Of a stretch of 7,671 bases of DNA, positions 6,545 through 7,671 are shown piece by piece. The stretch is from an uncultured Rhodospirillaceae bacterium. Lineage in GTDB: Bacteria; Pseudomonadota; Alphaproteobacteria; Rhodospirillales; Casp-alpha2. Position numbers and translations under genes: made by a program. The notes under the pieces are model-generated. The model ran no database searches, had not been told where the DNA came from, and saw only the letters and a list, made by a program, of their open reading frames with translations. The stretch lies in contig CAJWVP010000136.1 of the NCBI GenBank assembly GCA_913048145.1, positions 1 to 7,671 of the forward strand, in the 5' to 3' direction. Within the stretch, counting starts at the first letter, position 1; each line of letters begins with the position of its first letter.

Positions 6545-7290
6545 AAGGTGACGGGTGCGTAGGGGGTTTCGTCTGGCCGGCCAGGGCAATAGTGCCATTG
6601 GGGCAGAACGCCCACGCGGTCCACGTTGGGCAGCGCGATGAGCGATGAGGAGACCGTGCCGAAGCCATAATCCGTGTCCACGTTCATGGTGCCCCGAAAA
6701 CTCGCGCCCGGTTCCGTCTCCCGCGAGCCCAGGAGCATCTTCCAGACGTCCCAGTCGTCGGCGTCAGGTTTCGGGTAAGGCGCGCGGCGGAACCGATCCA
6801 GGTGGAATCGTATGCGCGACGAATCGATGGTAGAATTGAGATCGCGGGACGTGATCATCGAAAGCCCGTCCGGGACCGGTGCGGTCATGATGAAGTGGCC
6901 GTCCGATTTGACCCAGAAGGCTTCGCGCGTGTCGGCGACGATCATGTTAAAGGACCGGTAGCTAGATGGCTCTAACAGGGCGAGCGCCCGGGTTGCCGCG
7001 CGGGCTTCGGCGTGGTCGCAGGCCTCCAACGGCAACTCGCCGCGAGAGCGCTTCTCCGGATCGGGGCCCAGCGAGTCGCGCCGGTTTAGGATAGCGGCCA
7101 CGACCCGGTCGTCGTTCAACGCCAGCCATGTGCCGCCGGCTAATTCATCCTGCCCGGCCACCACGTTGTCCCGATCGTCCCAGTGCCGCGCCGGCGGCCG
7201 CGCGGCGCGGTCGCTCATTTCATCCCGATTGGCACCGATTAGGACCGGCCAGTCATGGGCCGGACGGCGCAGGATCACCACGGTACACAT
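6541..7290 (-). CDS. NRDE / TANGO2-domain protein
   Basis: This is a 249-residue protein of the NRDE family (TANGO2-like, PF05742). Eukaryotic members have been linked to haem trafficking and lipid or coenzyme A homeostasis. The bacterial role is not settled. The protein opens with MCTVVIL, has the naming motif NRDE at 21-24, and then the family-like AGQDELAGGTWLALN (45-59) and FNMIVADTREAFWV (113-126). Cys2 is strongly conserved and would be exposed if Met1 is removed, which has suggested an N-terminal-nucleophile-like fold. No signal peptide or membrane segment is visible, so it is probably cytoplasmic. Its stop overlaps the start of the broken cupin gene, so the two once formed a coupled pair. 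Upstream it is divergent from the zeta inhibitor gene. It sits 282 nt before purC. Confidence 0.9.
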   Translation of the reverse strand: MCTVVILRRPAHDWPVLIGANRDEMSDRAARPPARHWDDRDNVVAGQDELAGGTWLALNDDRVVAAILNRRDSLGPDPEKRSRGELPLEACDHAEARAATRALALLEPSSYRSFNMIVADTREAFWVKSDGHFIMTAPVPDGLSMITSRDLNSTIDSSRIRFHLDRFRRAPYPKPDADDWDVWKMLLGSRETEPGASFRGTMNVDTDYGFGTVSSSLIALPNVDRVGVLPQWHYCPGRPDETPYAPVTL

Positions 7291-7291
7291 C

Positions 7292-7297
7292 CCTCCT
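7292..7297 (-). promoter_or_regulatory. Unusually close Shine-Dalgarno sequence of the NRDE gene
   Basis: On the minus strand AGGAGG is a perfect Shine-Dalgarno sequence, but it ends only 1 nt before the ATG at 7290, closer than the usual 5-9 nt. The MCT start is dictated by the conserved family N-terminus. The next in-frame ATG (residue 25) would remove the NRDE motif. Another ATG at 7300 is out of frame and gives only a short peptide. Confidence 0.6.
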
Positions 7298-7364
7298 CAT
7301 AACCCGTTTTTCCGGGGCTGACCAGAACCGGCGGAGAATACCAAGATGCGTCATAATCGGACGC

Positions 7365-7393
7365 TTGCGGGGCCGCCGAAAGGTCCTTATATC
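7365..7393 (+). promoter_or_regulatory. Candidate promoter of the zeta inhibitor gene
   Basis: TTGCGG (7365-7370) and TATATC (7388-7393) are separated by exactly 17 nt and sit 81 nt before the zeta ATG. The pair fits a relaxed alphaproteobacterial sigma-70 pattern (TTG... with TATAT). This is the only well-spaced pair I see in the 183-nt divergent gap. It would leave a 5' untranslated region of about 70-75 nt. Confidence 0.35.
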
Positions 7394-7463
7394 AAGCCAG
7401 AAGTCTACGAGCCGAAGCGGCCACACAGGGCCTTCAGACAAGGCTCACGCACATGGAACACTT

Positions 7464-7468
7464 GGAGG
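7464..7468 (+). promoter_or_regulatory. Ribosome binding site of the zeta inhibitor gene
   Basis: GGAGG lies 5 nt before the ATG at 7474. It favours this start over an in-frame ATG at 7453 that has no such site. Confidence 0.7.
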
Positions 7469-7473
7469 CCGAC

Positions 7474-7671
7474 ATGTCCGACGTCATGAACGACCGCGAG
7501 CGCGGTGAAGAGCGTAAGTACCAGATGGATCAGGAAATGCAGTTCAAGGCGGACGCCCGCCGGAACAAGCTTCTGGGGCAATGGTTGGCTGAGGCGTTTG
7601 GCATGGGCCCGGCGGAAACCAAAGAGTACGCGAAGGCTGTGGTCGTGGCCGACCTGGATGAGCCGGGTATC
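7474..7671 (+). CDS. F1-ATPase inhibitor zeta subunit (DUF1476), N-terminal part
   Basis: These are the first 66 residues of a DUF1476 protein, cut by the right edge. The family is about 105 residues long. In Paracoccus and relatives it is the zeta subunit, which binds the F1 part of ATP synthase and blocks wasteful ATP hydrolysis through its N-terminal segment. The sequence shows NDRERGEERKYQMD at the N-terminus (6-19), the core FKADARRNKLLGQWLAEAFG (24-43), and EYAKAVVVADLDEPG (51-65), all in family order. The strong ribosome binding site supports the chosen ATG. The family is characteristic of Alphaproteobacteria and, from memory, is often found beside and divergent to purC. Here the NRDE gene and the broken cupin gene lie between them. 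Confidence 0.9.
   Translation, partial: MSDVMNDRERGEERKYQMDQEMQFKADARRNKLLGQWLAEAFGMGPAETKEYAKAVVVADLDEPGI

Noticed and set aside
7128..7508. Plus-strand open frame of 126 codons across the NRDE start and the divergent gap.
   Set aside because: It is arginine- and proline-rich, as expected of a shadow frame. It overlaps both the NRDE gene and the zeta gene start, and has no family-like sequence.

Overview
The window looks like chromosomal DNA of an alphaproteobacterium, probably Rhodospirillales-like. It is moderately GC-rich. PurC, PurS, PurQ and the small form of PurL are separate proteins, and a DUF1476 / F1-ATPase inhibitor zeta gene, a family largely restricted to Alphaproteobacteria, lies divergent to the purine block. 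This is judged from protein motifs and gene order, not from a database search.

Layout from left to right. (1) Plus strand: the 3' end of a hydantoinase B / 5-oxoprolinase-type subunit, cut by the window edge, then a hairpin, then an intact aldo/keto reductase. (2) A 181-bp convergent gap with a strong stem-loop at 1808-1837. (3) Minus strand: the purine block, transcribed purC > purS > purQ > purL (6258 down to 1973). purC, purS and purQ are separated by 20 and 27 nt. A 313-nt gap splits purQ from purL and holds, on the plus strand, the decayed start of a secreted ankyrin-repeat-like protein. (4) Minus strand, upstream of purC: a TANGO2/NRDE-domain gene whose stop overlaps the GTG start of a cupin gene that is broken by in-frame stops. 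(5) Plus strand at the right edge: the first 66 codons of the zeta inhibitor gene, divergent from the NRDE gene.

PurS, PurQ and PurL together form the three-component FGAM synthase. PurQ releases ammonia from glutamine, PurL uses it with ATP to amidate FGAR, and PurS bridges the two. PurC acts later in the same pathway, adding aspartate to CAIR to give SAICAR. The hydantoinase and reductase genes at the left belong to a separate catabolic or redox neighbourhood.

I found no mobile element, CRISPR array, tRNA or rRNA, and no convincing new multi-gene system. The features most worth a second look are the two decayed genes, the atypical residues in PurC, and a purL promoter that would place the transcript start at the start codon.
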